Source: an uncultured Clostridia bacterium
GTDB lineage: Bacteria > Bacillota > Clostridia > Oscillospirales > Oscillospiraceae
DNA: 18,497 bases
Reading direction: 5' to 3'
Assembly: GCA_937892865.1 (NCBI GenBank)
Contig: CALBJG010000133.1
Coordinates: 1 to 18,497, forward strand
Position 1 is the first letter of the stretch, and every line of letters starts with the position of its first letter. Positions 9,101 to 14,806 of this stretch are shown here, in pieces. The translations under genes and the position numbers were made by a program. The notes under the pieces are model-generated. The model did not search any database and was not told the DNA's origin. It saw nothing but the letters and a program-made list of their open reading frames with translations.

Positions 9101-9543
9101 ACGCTGTGCTTTTGCAATGTGCCGGATTTGGCAGTATAGCTGTTGACGGTGATGTCATAGGTGCCGGTGCCGGGGGATTTCAACCGGATGGCATACCACC
9201 AGTCGTGGCCGGAAGTATAAATGCGGATACCTTCGGTTTTGTTGAACTGATTTCTGGAGAAAGTACCGTTGCCGCCATCGGCGACGCCCTTTCCTTCGTA
9301 GATCCAGTTGACGGTATCAGCATCATAAAGACCCTGGATAGTATCCAACTGGTCTTCGATGGAGAAGTTGCCGGAGTTAGAGATAGTATCTGCATAGTTG
9401 TCGGCCAGGTCGAAGTCGTAAACCACCTGGCCAGGCTCGCTTTGGGGTGCCGGGTCGCCAACGGCGAAAATGTTGACAGGGAAACAGGAAACAGTCAACA
9501 ACAGCGCCAGCGCCAGTGCAAGAAAACGTTGAAACTTTTTCAT
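3133..9543 (-). CDS. Giant membrane-anchored surface protein: five repeated beta modules, propeller-like region, helical repeats
   Basis: The 2136 residues start at Met 9543 (GGAG 9 nt upstream), preferred over an in-frame ATG at 9570 because a signal peptide then begins at once: MKKFQRFLALALALLLTVSC, likely cleaved after NIFA (27). Five related modules follow at about 40-235, 292-492, 518-716, 727-926 and 938-1114, each opening YDFDL or SFDL. Modules 1-4 share (W/Y)(W/Y)YA(I/L)R, SPGTGTYD, QKHSVWTE.Y, a late YI.VLR strand and NLYLNNI; module 5 is shorter and diverged. This looks like a jelly-roll binding domain, possibly for carbohydrate. A Thr/Pro/Glu linker (240-285) joins modules 1 and 2. 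Residues 1140-1805 hold many short strands like GICVDDDGILWAVGD, typical of beta-propellers. Residues 1806-2100 carry about five helical repeats of the GEITLEDKDAI...AYNELT type. A membrane helix (about 2105-2127) and an RKKRAVKA tail finish it; there is no LPXTG signal. No catalytic residues were recognised. Scaffold or glycan capture is inferred. Confidence 0.85.
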   Translation of the reverse strand: MKKFQRFLALALALLLTVSCFPVNIFAVGDPAPQSEPGQVVYDFDLADNYADTISNSGNFSIEDQLDTIQGLYDADTVNWIYEGKGVADGGNGTFSRNQFNKTEGIRIYTSGHDWWYAIRLKSPGTGTYDITVNSYTAKSGTLQKHSVWTEAYLFDAAPIDAEETTIAASLTEANKLASNFSPLTEQPSVGLGEFTFTEGNAYILVFRETLELYRAANEDGLRTSNLYLNNITMTLSDNVPDETTGSTETTTTAPEETTTTPEETTTTPEETTTAPEETTTAPSIPEDLEAAGYSFDLKNVYDDIVTGDFSVEDADNLVYTQALYNAGKISWLFAGSQNGNTKADGTGDPAESFTKNYYNKGSGIQVRTTGYNWWYAIKVKAPGTGTYDVTINTVTAKSGDLQKHSVWTETYIFDAALVTGDTGINDLLTEENKYQDFAPTTENTAAFVGNVAFTEGKEYIIVLRQTIDTFRAANVDGLRTANLYLNNIAFVAAEPPVTPPPVDEPVGPEIPEDLEAAGYNFDLKTFYDNIVTGDFSVEDAENIAYTNALYAAGKISWLFEAKQNGTTASGDPAESFVRNQYNKGLGIQAYTSGYDWWYALRVKAPGTGTYDVTINTNLVTSGGVQKHSMWTETYIFDAAKVTGTTTINDLLIKENKCRTFAPTTENPAAYVGNVAFTEGKDYIIVLRITSDTRSQANVDGLRTNNLYLKNIEFVAAEPPVIEIPKTGYDFNLVTNYPEEFTEGEIENQLKLIQEYYEKGYISWSYLGKNPVGEDSKAAFDRNWLMKGAGIQLRASNYEWYYAIRFRSPGKGAHKVEIDTYLASTKDANGNPIQKHSVWTNAYIVEASLLDNGKATIEDCLLKRNLVGACNPTVEKPMAEVGYYTFEADKEYVLILRQTRSSYALGKETTGLTTNNLYLNGLKFTYTANPPAKVVDTSKVIYDFDLRDSKTGIYSKDVYINEKVEDTARLYDLEEINWKLAGPSGTDAKFKATGGLTSYGKADDYVAIKIQSPGKGLYTLSLNHGKSGRGAVGAVYILPADTEDIAFAMDNSNRVGKLEFHNDSGDVKLQDGYTSVVGTWEFGSAKEYILVIEAYDKSPYATQAYMYFSQLICEKGDKTTTQGVRVPHATVVDPAPVKSLETCTYIAVGEVNGDDYLYLPLEGKKMAVYNLDTKELVDYTETPFTQVKGICVDDDGILWAVGDNPYIYKYDPVLNVGESVYYYKNTTGVERTDSIIGVSCSFGLHMGDDGCLYFGAYPVGVLGKYNVATGEFTNMGTVGTGDANCYASVPFYDNGYVYVTTTGDTNSDGVKTMELSKFNAVTNELVMRKDITQYLSQQEVMVRGMGICGGVIVMGGERNDVKKVAAFDTETLEFVDLGIQSAAIYGPSGKLDNKFWIFTSTEGVWEFDGATRTVTPVKGMENLMGAMRCHEGCFVTVEGNDLFPGKSILTWRGNDSDPIAIYNMTTGRYMRLGDDIIQPEYGSTSNIRPIVKVPGDNSQVYIGAFNTSLCSVYDTAEGKITKSFLTNGQTDAILLYQGKLFVGNYNQGVLTQVNLDDEHRNVPLMSLKAEYKQSRIHALASGDNKVFVGSCPDRYELGGCIAWIDLETFDKHVERNVVQDQSIIAVAYDEKSGCVIGGSCAKGGSGSIVPEGTSAKFFIYDVANKQKVAEYDLRDYFKDIPAEVIQSIRGLTVDENGKVWMSAIGSLFTFTIDPTTKEMRNLRREANFGYADNSEWQPTAMLQIDGYLYANFGNVGGVQKVNMSNPSDSERIPIPATNFFAIGDDGNVYFTPSNQSLYIYPMVVTDEDRKIAEDMDAVFAKLKNNTTLESEADIIAAREAYEALTWTQKCLVYNLDYLTAAEIDLLECKIDALGEITLEDKDAIMAIKAEYNTLSAKNKTYVKNYRTVLVPALQALQALIDADEAARVQALIDTIPGMGEITLDKEAAIREIETAYNELTKSQKALVDAKHLEDALAKIQALRQERIAYLNKLIAGLGEITLEDEPVINEAMEIFNWLTVTEREKVDYLTLTAAETALKKLQKAAAAEVDALIEAIGDTVSHSSGDAIAAARAAYDALTPGSKQYVKLLPILEEAEALFATLGLHPAIIIAIVAVVVVAAGVAVFIILRKKRAVKA
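6202..9426 (-). repeat. Five-copy protein module array inside the giant surface protein
   Basis: Approximate module limits on DNA are 9426-8839, 8670-8068, 7992-7396, 7365-6766 and 6732-6202. Modules 2 and 3 are clearly similar at the nucleotide level (compare 8535-8690 with 7866-8010), which indicates the most recent duplication. Module 1 is intermediate, module 4 more distant, and module 5 is shorter and lacks the QKHSVWT segment. Confidence 0.8.
8701..8784 (-). repeat. 21-bp tandem repeat coding for (A/T)PEETTT heptads
   Basis: Four head-to-tail 21-bp units encode the heptads APEETTT, TPEETTT, TPEETTT and APEETTT (residues 254-281). They form a flexible, probably O-glycosylated or extended linker between modules 1 and 2. 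Codon variation between units suggests age or selection against slippage. Confidence 0.85.
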
Positions 9544-9622
9544 AAAACCAATCTCCATTATGTATGGCAATGATCCTTAAAAGGAATAGCCAAAAATTTT
9601 GTTCCGAGATTATTATAATATG

Positions 9623-9651
9623 CTTATAGGAAACACGCGAGGAATAATCAA
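9623..9651 (-). promoter_or_regulatory. Sigma-A promoter of the surface protein-GH2 unit
   Basis: On the minus strand TTGATT (9651-9646) is separated by exactly 17 bp from TATAAG (9628-9623). It lies after the hairpin that closes the upstream operon and about 80 bp before the surface-protein ATG at 9543. A second -10-like TATAAT (about 9613-9618) lies just downstream but has no matching -35. The unit can therefore be transcribed separately from the ceramidase-nagA-nagB operon. Confidence 0.65.
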
Positions 9652-9712
9652 AAAAAGGCAAACGCGCAGATAAATTATGAAGAATAAGCAAAAGTAAGCG
9701 GAAAAGCAGGTG

Positions 9713-9736
9713 TAGGGGAAGGGGTGCCTTCCCCTA
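9713..9736 (-). terminator. Hairpin terminator after the NagB-like gene
   Basis: A perfect 10-bp stem (9713-9722 against 9727-9736, arm TAGGGGAAGG) with a 4-nt loop starts 12 bp after the stop of the NagB-like gene. The following minus-strand sequence has only a short T run (TGCTTTTCC), so termination may be partial and allow some read-through into the surface-protein gene. Confidence 0.6.
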
Positions 9737-9748
9737 TAAATATGCCAA

Positions 9749-10717
9749 TCAGTAGCCGACTTTCTCCCAGCACTCGAAGGGAGCAGCCAGTTCTTCGGAA
9801 ATGTAAACCTGGGTCTTCTTGGTCTGGAGCATGGAACTGGGAACCAGCGGGGTAACGGGACCGTGGGTGACCAGACGGGAGGTCATTCTCTGCCAGGAGG
9901 AGAAGGTGCCGTTGGTAGCCAGCGCGTGAACTTCGATACGCTCCTTGGCGCGCATAACATCGATGGGGCCGATGGTTGCAGCCATGGGAGGCACATTGGC
10001 GATGTCGCCGGACTGACCGAAGGTGCCGTTCAGGGAGTTCTGCATAATGGTCATGGGGTGCAGTTTTACCAACTGGGCAGGCTGATTCAGCCACTCTTCG
10101 ATGTCACCGCTGCCGATAAATTCGGGAATGGGATCCACGAAAGCCACGTGACCGGTCCAGCCGGGGGAGGTGGAGATAATGTCAGCGCCGCCCTCGGTCA
10201 CATCGTTGATGATGTTGGAGTAGTCATTGATGTTCTTGTTGGTGGGGTAGTAAACATTCTCCATAGGCATACGGAGTTTGGGGTCGATCTGGTGGACCAG
10301 ATACTTCAGCATGGAGTGGGCAAAACCTGCCTCGTAAGTTTCGGGGGCGATGTTGCCGTCCTGGTCTGCCCATTCGTCTTCAGCGAAGATGCTGACCTTG
10401 GAGCAGTCCACCTGGAAGTAGTTAATCAGTTGCGCCAGGGGGATGTAAGTGTCGGGCTCGGGGTTACCCAGGATCATGGAGAAGGGCTTGCCTGCTTCGG
10501 AAGCAGCCTTCAGACGGGAGAACAGGGTAGCGATCAGCACGGGATGGGGGTTCATCATAACTTTGACATCAAATTCAGGGTGCCACCAGGGCTCACGCTG
10601 CTCCAGTTCCTTGCCGCTCATATTGCGGACGCGCTCACAAACAGCCTTGTCCTTAAAGGGTACAAAATCGGCGGGTTCAAAAGAAAACTTGGTGTTAGGC
10701 TCAAAAATATTGCTCAT
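9749..10717 (-). CDS. NagB-family sugar-phosphate isomerase/deaminase homologue with altered catalytic positions
   Basis: The 322 residues keep the NagB/6-phosphogluconolactonase fold markers: the phosphate-loop region MILGNPEPDTYIPLAQLI (81-98), SIFAEDEWAD (109-118, equivalent of the FNMDEY motif, with D114), SPGWTGHVAFVDP (184-196, equivalent of GNDGHIAFNEP) and TIGPIDVMRAKERIEVHALA (248-267). In E. coli NagB the catalytic set is D72, D141, H143 and E148. Here D72 and H143 have counterparts (D114, H190), but D141 is replaced by T188 and E148 by D195. The protein is also about 55 residues longer than the E. coli enzyme, mainly at the N-terminus. It overlaps the NagA-like gene by 4 bp (ATGA) and has GAAGGAG upstream. 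Conversion of glucosamine-6-phosphate to fructose-6-phosphate is the default guess; another amino- or ketosugar phosphate is possible. Confidence 0.8.
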   Translation of the reverse strand: MSNIFEPNTKFSFEPADFVPFKDKAVCERVRNMSGKELEQREPWWHPEFDVKVMMNPHPVLIATLFSRLKAASEAGKPFSMILGNPEPDTYIPLAQLINYFQVDCSKVSIFAEDEWADQDGNIAPETYEAGFAHSMLKYLVHQIDPKLRMPMENVYYPTNKNINDYSNIINDVTEGGADIISTSPGWTGHVAFVDPIPEFIGSGDIEEWLNQPAQLVKLHPMTIMQNSLNGTFGQSGDIANVPPMAATIGPIDVMRAKERIEVHALATNGTFSSWQRMTSRLVTHGPVTPLVPSSMLQTKKTQVYISEELAAPFECWEKVGY

Positions 10718-11853
10718 TTTATCGTTTCTCCTTCAAAAATTACTTTGTCTACTTTCATCCAGTGGTCAACAATGACCAGATCTGCCCGCTTTCCGGGTGC
10801 GATCTCGCCACGGTCATAAAAACCAACGGCTCTTGCCGGGTTATAGGATGCGAATTTAAATACGTCCACAACGGATGCGCCGGTATGCTTGAGCATATTC
10901 CGGCAGGCAATGTCCAGTGTCAGTTTCGACCCGGCGATCTCTCCGGTGTGGTCGAAGTTGATATCGTCCACATCATCGTATCCGGGAGGGATCGGACCAT
11001 CGCAGGCGTAGGCGTCGGAGATCAGAATGATCCGGTCGTCGCCTTTGATCTTCCGTACCAGCCGCAGCATATAGGGGTCAACATGAATGCCCCGGCTGTC
11101 GCAGATCAGTTCTGCATAAATATCGGAGTTGTAGTTTACCGCTTCGTCCACGCATACACCCCGAACTTCCGGATAAAATACCCGGTCGCCGGTGGCGTTG
11201 GTGTGGTGGGTGCCGATGCGCAGGCCGTAAGGCATCAACGCTTCCACTTCCTGGGGTGAGGCCTCCGAGTGGGCAACGGAGAATACAGCGGCGGGATTCT
11301 TTTTCTTTACATCCAGTACAAAGTCCAGAATGTTCTCCCGCTCCGGGGCAAGCCCCCAGACCTTGACCAGATCCCAGCCGGCATCAATGACACATTGATA
11401 GTCTTTCTTATCCACCGGTCCGCGCCAGGGGTTGTGTTCTTTGTCACAGCCAAACTTGGGATTCATATAAGGGCCTTCCATATAGATGCCCGCTAAGTTG
11501 CGGCAATCCGGGTCTTCCATGGCTTTCCGCAGGATGCCCATGGTCTCCACCAGTTCCGGACCGTTCATACTGAAATACAGCGCTGCCAGCACGGTGGTAG
11601 AGCCGTGAAGCAAATGATGTTTGACGGACTTGGGATCTTCATAGAAGAACACTTTGCCGTCGGAGTGGGTGTGGATATCCACAAAACCCGGACCCACAAA
11701 CTGATCTTTGGCATCGATGATCTCACAGCCTTCGGGAACGGTAAACTTCCGCATCTCGCCGAAGGAGTGGATCTTGCCGTCTTCGATCAGCAGCGCCGCC
11801 TTGGGGATCAGGTGATCCCGCATAACTAAGGTCGCATTGATAATCGCCTTCAC
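10714..11853 (-). CDS. nagA: N-acetylglucosamine-6-phosphate deacetylase-like amidohydrolase (NagA family)
   Basis: The 379 residues fit the usual length of the family, which removes the acetyl group from N-acetylglucosamine-6-phosphate in the cytoplasm. Visible features of the metal-dependent amidohydrolase barrel are FVGPGFVDIHTHS (52-64; H61 and H63), GIYMEGPYMNP (122-132; E126), FSVAHSEA (191-198; H195), GTHHTNATG (214-222; H216) and ILISDAYACDG (276-286; D280), the probable catalytic Asp. The C-terminal APGKRADLVIVD segment is the standard amidohydrolase ending. The start is GTG 11853, with AAAGGG overlapping the TGA of the ceramidase-like gene 4 bp away; its end overlaps the NagB-like gene by 4 bp, so translation of all three is probably coupled. 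The symbol is given for family membership. Since the NagB partner is atypical, the true substrate may be a different N-acyl sugar phosphate. Confidence 0.85.
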   Translation of the reverse strand: MKAIINATLVMRDHLIPKAALLIEDGKIHSFGEMRKFTVPEGCEIIDAKDQFVGPGFVDIHTHSDGKVFFYEDPKSVKHHLLHGSTTVLAALYFSMNGPELVETMGILRKAMEDPDCRNLAGIYMEGPYMNPKFGCDKEHNPWRGPVDKKDYQCVIDAGWDLVKVWGLAPERENILDFVLDVKKKNPAAVFSVAHSEASPQEVEALMPYGLRIGTHHTNATGDRVFYPEVRGVCVDEAVNYNSDIYAELICDSRGIHVDPYMLRLVRKIKGDDRIILISDAYACDGPIPPGYDDVDDINFDHTGEIAGSKLTLDIACRNMLKHTGASVVDVFKFASYNPARAVGFYDRGEIAPGKRADLVIVDHWMKVDKVIFEGETIK

Positions 11854-11857
11854 GCAA

Positions 11858-13225
11858 TCACCCTTTCTTTAATTCAGCCAGCAACTTCTGACCTTCTTCG
11901 ATCAGTTGCTCGGCAACGCCGGCTTTAAATTTAGAAGAACCGGCTTCATAGCCGCCTTCCACATAACATTCCATCATGGGGAAGTAGCCCATTGCGCCGT
12001 TGGTAAGGCAGGTGGGGATCACCAGATCCCAGCCTTCAGTTTCTTTCAAGCCTCTGCCCACACCGGTGAAAGGCTCGCCGGGAATACCCACAAATGCCAC
12101 ATCGCCGATGGACAGGGCGGAAAGGCGCAGTTCAAACGCTTCCGGGCCGTTTTCCAAAAGCACCATGCGTTTGGAACGGGCAACCACAGTGGTGAGCATC
12201 ATACCGGTGTAGGGCAGCTCGTTGTCCTTGCCGGCTTCATGCAGCTCGGTGATCCGGTGCGCTTCCGGCAACTCGGCAGGCTCGGGCATATTAGAGGGAA
12301 TGCGAATGACTTTCTGGGCGAAAGACAGTTTGTCTGCCTCCACATACTTGACCTTATCAAATGCCTGCAGCACGCCGCCTGCCACAACCCGACCGATATA
12401 CCGGGCGTGGGCATAGCCTCTTGCCACATCGTCGAAGTCTATAAACATATCATTTAAGTAGCCGCCGGTGGGGTGAACATTCACATGGTTCACATCGCCC
12501 TGGGCACCATTGAAAAGAATGCATTTGGTATTGTCCAATACTTTCTCTACCACGCCGCAGGTCAGACCCGGCCAGTCAGCAGAGATCTTGCAGCCGCCGA
12601 CGGTGTCGGGATGGTCAGCGAAGTTTACCAGAACCAGCGTTTCCGCGCCCTCCCGGTCAAACCGGACAACGGAGACCCGCTCATCCACATCACCGATGGG
12701 GGCGACAATATCCGGGTTGTTGACACCGGGATTGGTACGGACAGAGCCGTCTTTCATACGGAAGCGGCGGACAAAGGCAATGTTGGGCGCCTGGCCGATA
12801 CCGTAGCCTACCGTTGCAGGCTTCAGGTCTGCCAGCGCAAGTTTTGCCGCCTCCGCAGACTTTTCTGCCAGAAATGTTATATATCTTCTTTCCGGACTGT
12901 TTGCATCCGCATTTTGGTCGGTAAGGCTGGCACCGGTAGCAGGACCGGTGTGGGTGTGGGTACAGTGGTAATAGATCGCTGCCTCCGGCAAACTGGTTGC
13001 CTCCGCGACCGCCTGATTGACCACCCGAGAGTTTTCCCCGGCAATATAGCATAGATCCGCAGACAGCATAACCACCTTTTGATCACCCATCTGCAGAGCC
13101 AACGCCCGAACCATCAGTGGATCCAGCACACCCTCAGCTTTGCGTGGGATATAATAACCCACAACATCAATGCCCATTTCAGGGGTGATATCCACCCGGG
13201 AAAAACCGGCATATAACTGCGCCAT
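11858..13225 (-). CDS. Neutral/alkaline ceramidase-fold amidohydrolase, cytoplasmic form
   Basis: The 455 residues match the catalytic domain of the neutral/alkaline non-lysosomal ceramidase family (PF04734), zinc enzymes that split N-acyl amides. Counterparts of the Pseudomonas ceramidase zinc ligands are visible: YYHCTHTHTGPATG (85-98; H90/H92), NFADHPDT (201-208; H205), IPGEPFTGVGRG (381-392; E384) and YVEGGYEAGSS (421-431; Y426). The hexapeptide GDXSPN of classical ceramidases reads GDVNHV here (243-248), so the Ser is absent. There is no signal peptide (MAQLYAGFSRVDITP), and the C-terminal Ig-like domain of secreted ceramidases is missing. It leads the operon and sits 4 bp before the NagA-like gene, so I infer an amidase acting on an N-acylated sugar or related small amide rather than on ceramide. 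GAGGT lies 7 nt before the ATG. Confidence 0.82.
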   Translation of the reverse strand: MAQLYAGFSRVDITPEMGIDVVGYYIPRKAEGVLDPLMVRALALQMGDQKVVMLSADLCYIAGENSRVVNQAVAEATSLPEAAIYYHCTHTHTGPATGASLTDQNADANSPERRYITFLAEKSAEAAKLALADLKPATVGYGIGQAPNIAFVRRFRMKDGSVRTNPGVNNPDIVAPIGDVDERVSVVRFDREGAETLVLVNFADHPDTVGGCKISADWPGLTCGVVEKVLDNTKCILFNGAQGDVNHVNVHPTGGYLNDMFIDFDDVARGYAHARYIGRVVAGGVLQAFDKVKYVEADKLSFAQKVIRIPSNMPEPAELPEAHRITELHEAGKDNELPYTGMMLTTVVARSKRMVLLENGPEAFELRLSALSIGDVAFVGIPGEPFTGVGRGLKETEGWDLVIPTCLTNGAMGYFPMMECYVEGGYEAGSSKFKAGVAEQLIEEGQKLLAELKKG

Positions 13226-13258
13226 AAAAAAGACCTCTTTTCTTTCGCATTATGCATT

Positions 13259-13274
13259 TTTACAAATGTGTAAA
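13259..13274. promoter_or_regulatory. Candidate operator palindrome of the ceramidase-nagA-nagB operon
   Basis: TTTACA-N4-TGTAAA is a perfect 6+6 palindrome starting directly downstream of the -10 box and covering the expected transcription start. That position suits repression by steric block. The adjacent divergent ROK regulator is the natural candidate to bind it; this is inference. Confidence 0.55.
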
Positions 13275-13275
13275 T

Positions 13276-13304
13276 ATTATAAAATAAAAAAATATCTTTG
13301 GCAA
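13276..13304 (-). promoter_or_regulatory. Sigma-A promoter of the ceramidase-nagA-nagB operon
   Basis: On the minus strand TTGCCA (13304-13299), a 17-bp AT-rich spacer and a perfect TATAAT (13281-13276). The expected start is near 13269, giving a leader of about 44 nt to the ATG at 13225. Confidence 0.8.
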
Positions 13305-13335
13305 GACAAAAATGGAATTTTTATAGTAATAATTC

Positions 13336-13366
13336 AAGAAAATTGCCCTGAAAATATAATTTTCTT
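13336..13366. repeat. Inverted repeat in the divergent regulatory region
   Basis: AAGAAAATT (13336-13344) and AATTTTCTT (13358-13366) form a perfect 9-bp inverted repeat with a 13-nt spacer, lying between the two divergent promoters. It could be a second regulator site; the AT-rich composition lowers its weight. Confidence 0.4.
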
Positions 13367-13451
13367 AATATCAGTGTAGCATAGCAACCGTAAGAGAACA
13401 AGTTTAAAATCGGCGGATGAATTCTGAAATATTTAATGTTTTTCTCCGCTG

Positions 13452-13480
13452 TTGCAAAAAGCCCATTTTTGTGGTAAAAT
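13452..13480 (+). promoter_or_regulatory. Sigma-A promoter of the ROK regulator gene
   Basis: TTGCAA (13452-13457), 17-bp spacer, TAAAAT (13475-13480) preceded by TGTGG. The expected start is near 13487. The promoter lies inside the upstream extension of the open frame that begins at 13417, so the true start codon must be downstream. Confidence 0.75.
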
Positions 13481-13515
13481 ATTCCGGAGAAAATAATAAC
13501 CGGGAAGTGAATGGT

Positions 13516-14730
13516 TTGGCATACAACAGTTATGAGTTTAAACGCAATCTTCTTTTGAATATTATCGCCCATCAGGGTCCTGTCAGCCGGACAGACCTGG
13601 TGGAAATGACCGACTACCGTCCTGCCAGCGTTACGGACATCACAAGAGAACTGCTGGATGAAAAACTGATCATAGAAACAGACCATATTTCCGACGGTCC
13701 CGGACGGAAGCGTGTACTGCTGGAGATCAACAAACAGTACATCTGCGCCGTGGGCATTGCCATTACCGGAAAATCCGTTTGTTATGTGGTCAGCGCCATC
13801 GACGGAAGCGTGCTGAAGCAGGTCAGCCACCCCATCCCCGGGGAGGATGACAGAGAACAACTGGTCCTGCAGATCGAAAGCCAGGTGGATGCGCTGTTCA
13901 AGGCCTTTTCCCACAAGAAAATGGTGGGCATCGGTATCAGCGAGCCTCTGGTAGACCCTGCTGCCTACCGGAAAGACAATTCTCTGCTTGCCAACTATCT
14001 GCATTTTAATGAGTGGATCCACAGTTCCCTGAAGCCCCGGCTGGAACAGCACTTTGGGGTGCAGGTGGGCTCTTACAGCGGCGTGACCCTGCCTGCGATG
14101 GCAGAACAGCGGTACGGCGAGGCAAAGGGCGCCCAGAACTTTATCTGCGTGGAACTGTCCAACGGTATCGGCTCTTCCATTTGCTGTAACGGCCTGCCGG
14201 TGGCAGGCGCTATCGGCGTAGCGGGCGAGTTGGGACATACGGTGATCAGTTACGGCGGCGATGGGCAAAAACTGTGTTATTGCGGCAAGCCGGATTGTGT
14301 GGAAGCCACTACGGCATTTCCCGCGCTGGTATCTGCCATTTCCCAGGCGCTGGACAGCGGCGTTTTCTCCGCATTGTCCAAAGACCAACCCATTACGGTA
14401 CAAGCCATCCGGGATGCGGTGGAGCAGGGAGACCGGATGTGCCGTCACCATGTAAAAGCCGCCGCCCAGCGGATCGGTGTCGTTATCGCTAACGCGGTAA
14501 ATCTCTTGAATCCGGAACTGGTGGTGCTGTACGGCTTTATGCTGGATCTGGGCGACTATTTCCTGCAGAAATTAGAGCAATCTCTCCGGGAAAATGTGGT
14601 CAGTATCGCATCGGATTTTCAGTTGCGTACCTCCACGGCGATGGACACCTTGCTGCCTCTGGGCGCAGTAGCGGAAATCTTCTCCGAATATCTCCACAGC
14701 GACGATTATAAATGGGTCTACAGATCATAA
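13516..14730 (+). CDS. ROK-family transcriptional regulator
   Basis: The 404 residues (from a TTG start) combine an N-terminal winged helix-turn-helix (about 7-53: NLLLNIIAHQGPVSRTDLVE, then RPASVTDITRELLDEKLI) with a ROK sugar-binding domain. GVAGELGHTVI (235-245, H241) and LCYCGKPDCVEA (253-264; C254, C256, C261) make the ROK zinc site. Where ROK kinases have the catalytic ND.N Asp, this protein reads SYSGVTLPAMAE (186-197), so it is a regulator, not a kinase. Known relatives (NagC, Mlc, XylR) sense sugars or sugar phosphates. Being divergent from the amino-sugar operon, it probably controls that operon. Start choice: an ATG at 13417 is excluded by the promoter at 13452-13480; GTG 13507 and TTG 13516 remain, and TTG has GGGAAG at 8-nt spacing. 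Confidence 0.9.
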   Translation: MAYNSYEFKRNLLLNIIAHQGPVSRTDLVEMTDYRPASVTDITRELLDEKLIIETDHISDGPGRKRVLLEINKQYICAVGIAITGKSVCYVVSAIDGSVLKQVSHPIPGEDDREQLVLQIESQVDALFKAFSHKKMVGIGISEPLVDPAAYRKDNSLLANYLHFNEWIHSSLKPRLEQHFGVQVGSYSGVTLPAMAEQRYGEAKGAQNFICVELSNGIGSSICCNGLPVAGAIGVAGELGHTVISYGGDGQKLCYCGKPDCVEATTAFPALVSAISQALDSGVFSALSKDQPITVQAIRDAVEQGDRMCRHHVKAAAQRIGVVIANAVNLLNPELVVLYGFMLDLGDYFLQKLEQSLRENVVSIASDFQLRTSTAMDTLLPLGAVAEIFSEYLHSDDYKWVYRS

Positions 14731-14733
14731 ACA

Positions 14734-14758
14734 ACAGCCGCCTCACCGAGGCGGCTGT
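14734..14758 (+). terminator. Terminator of the ROK gene
   Basis: An 11-bp perfect GC-rich stem (arm ACAGCCGCCTC, 14734-14744 against 14748-14758) with a 3-nt loop is followed by ATTTCTT. It starts 4 bp after the ROK stop codon. Confidence 0.85.
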
Positions 14759-14777
14759 ATTTCTTGCTGAAGTTAAG

Positions 14778-14806
14778 TTGCAATCCTGCCGGGGCTGTGG
14801 TACAAT
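14778..14806 (+). promoter_or_regulatory. Sigma-A promoter of the transporter gene
   Basis: TTGCAA (14778-14783), 17-bp spacer, TACAAT (14801-14806) preceded by TGTGG. The leader is only about 20 nt before the ATG at 14834. Confidence 0.75.

Noticed and set aside
9544..9748. Possible riboswitch leader before the surface-protein gene
   Set aside because: The leader after the promoter is only about 70-80 nt and shows no conserved aptamer-like pairing; the strong hairpin at 9713-9736 lies upstream of the promoter and belongs to the preceding operon.
13417..13515. Upstream ATG start giving the ROK protein 33 extra residues
   Set aside because: The extension covers a near-consensus promoter (13452-13480), reads as low-quality protein, and would place translation start before transcription start.
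13321..14451. 376-codon open frame on the minus strand opposite the ROK gene
   Set aside because: It is an antisense shadow of the ROK frame; the + strand protein has an HTH, GELGH and a zinc-binding Cys cluster.
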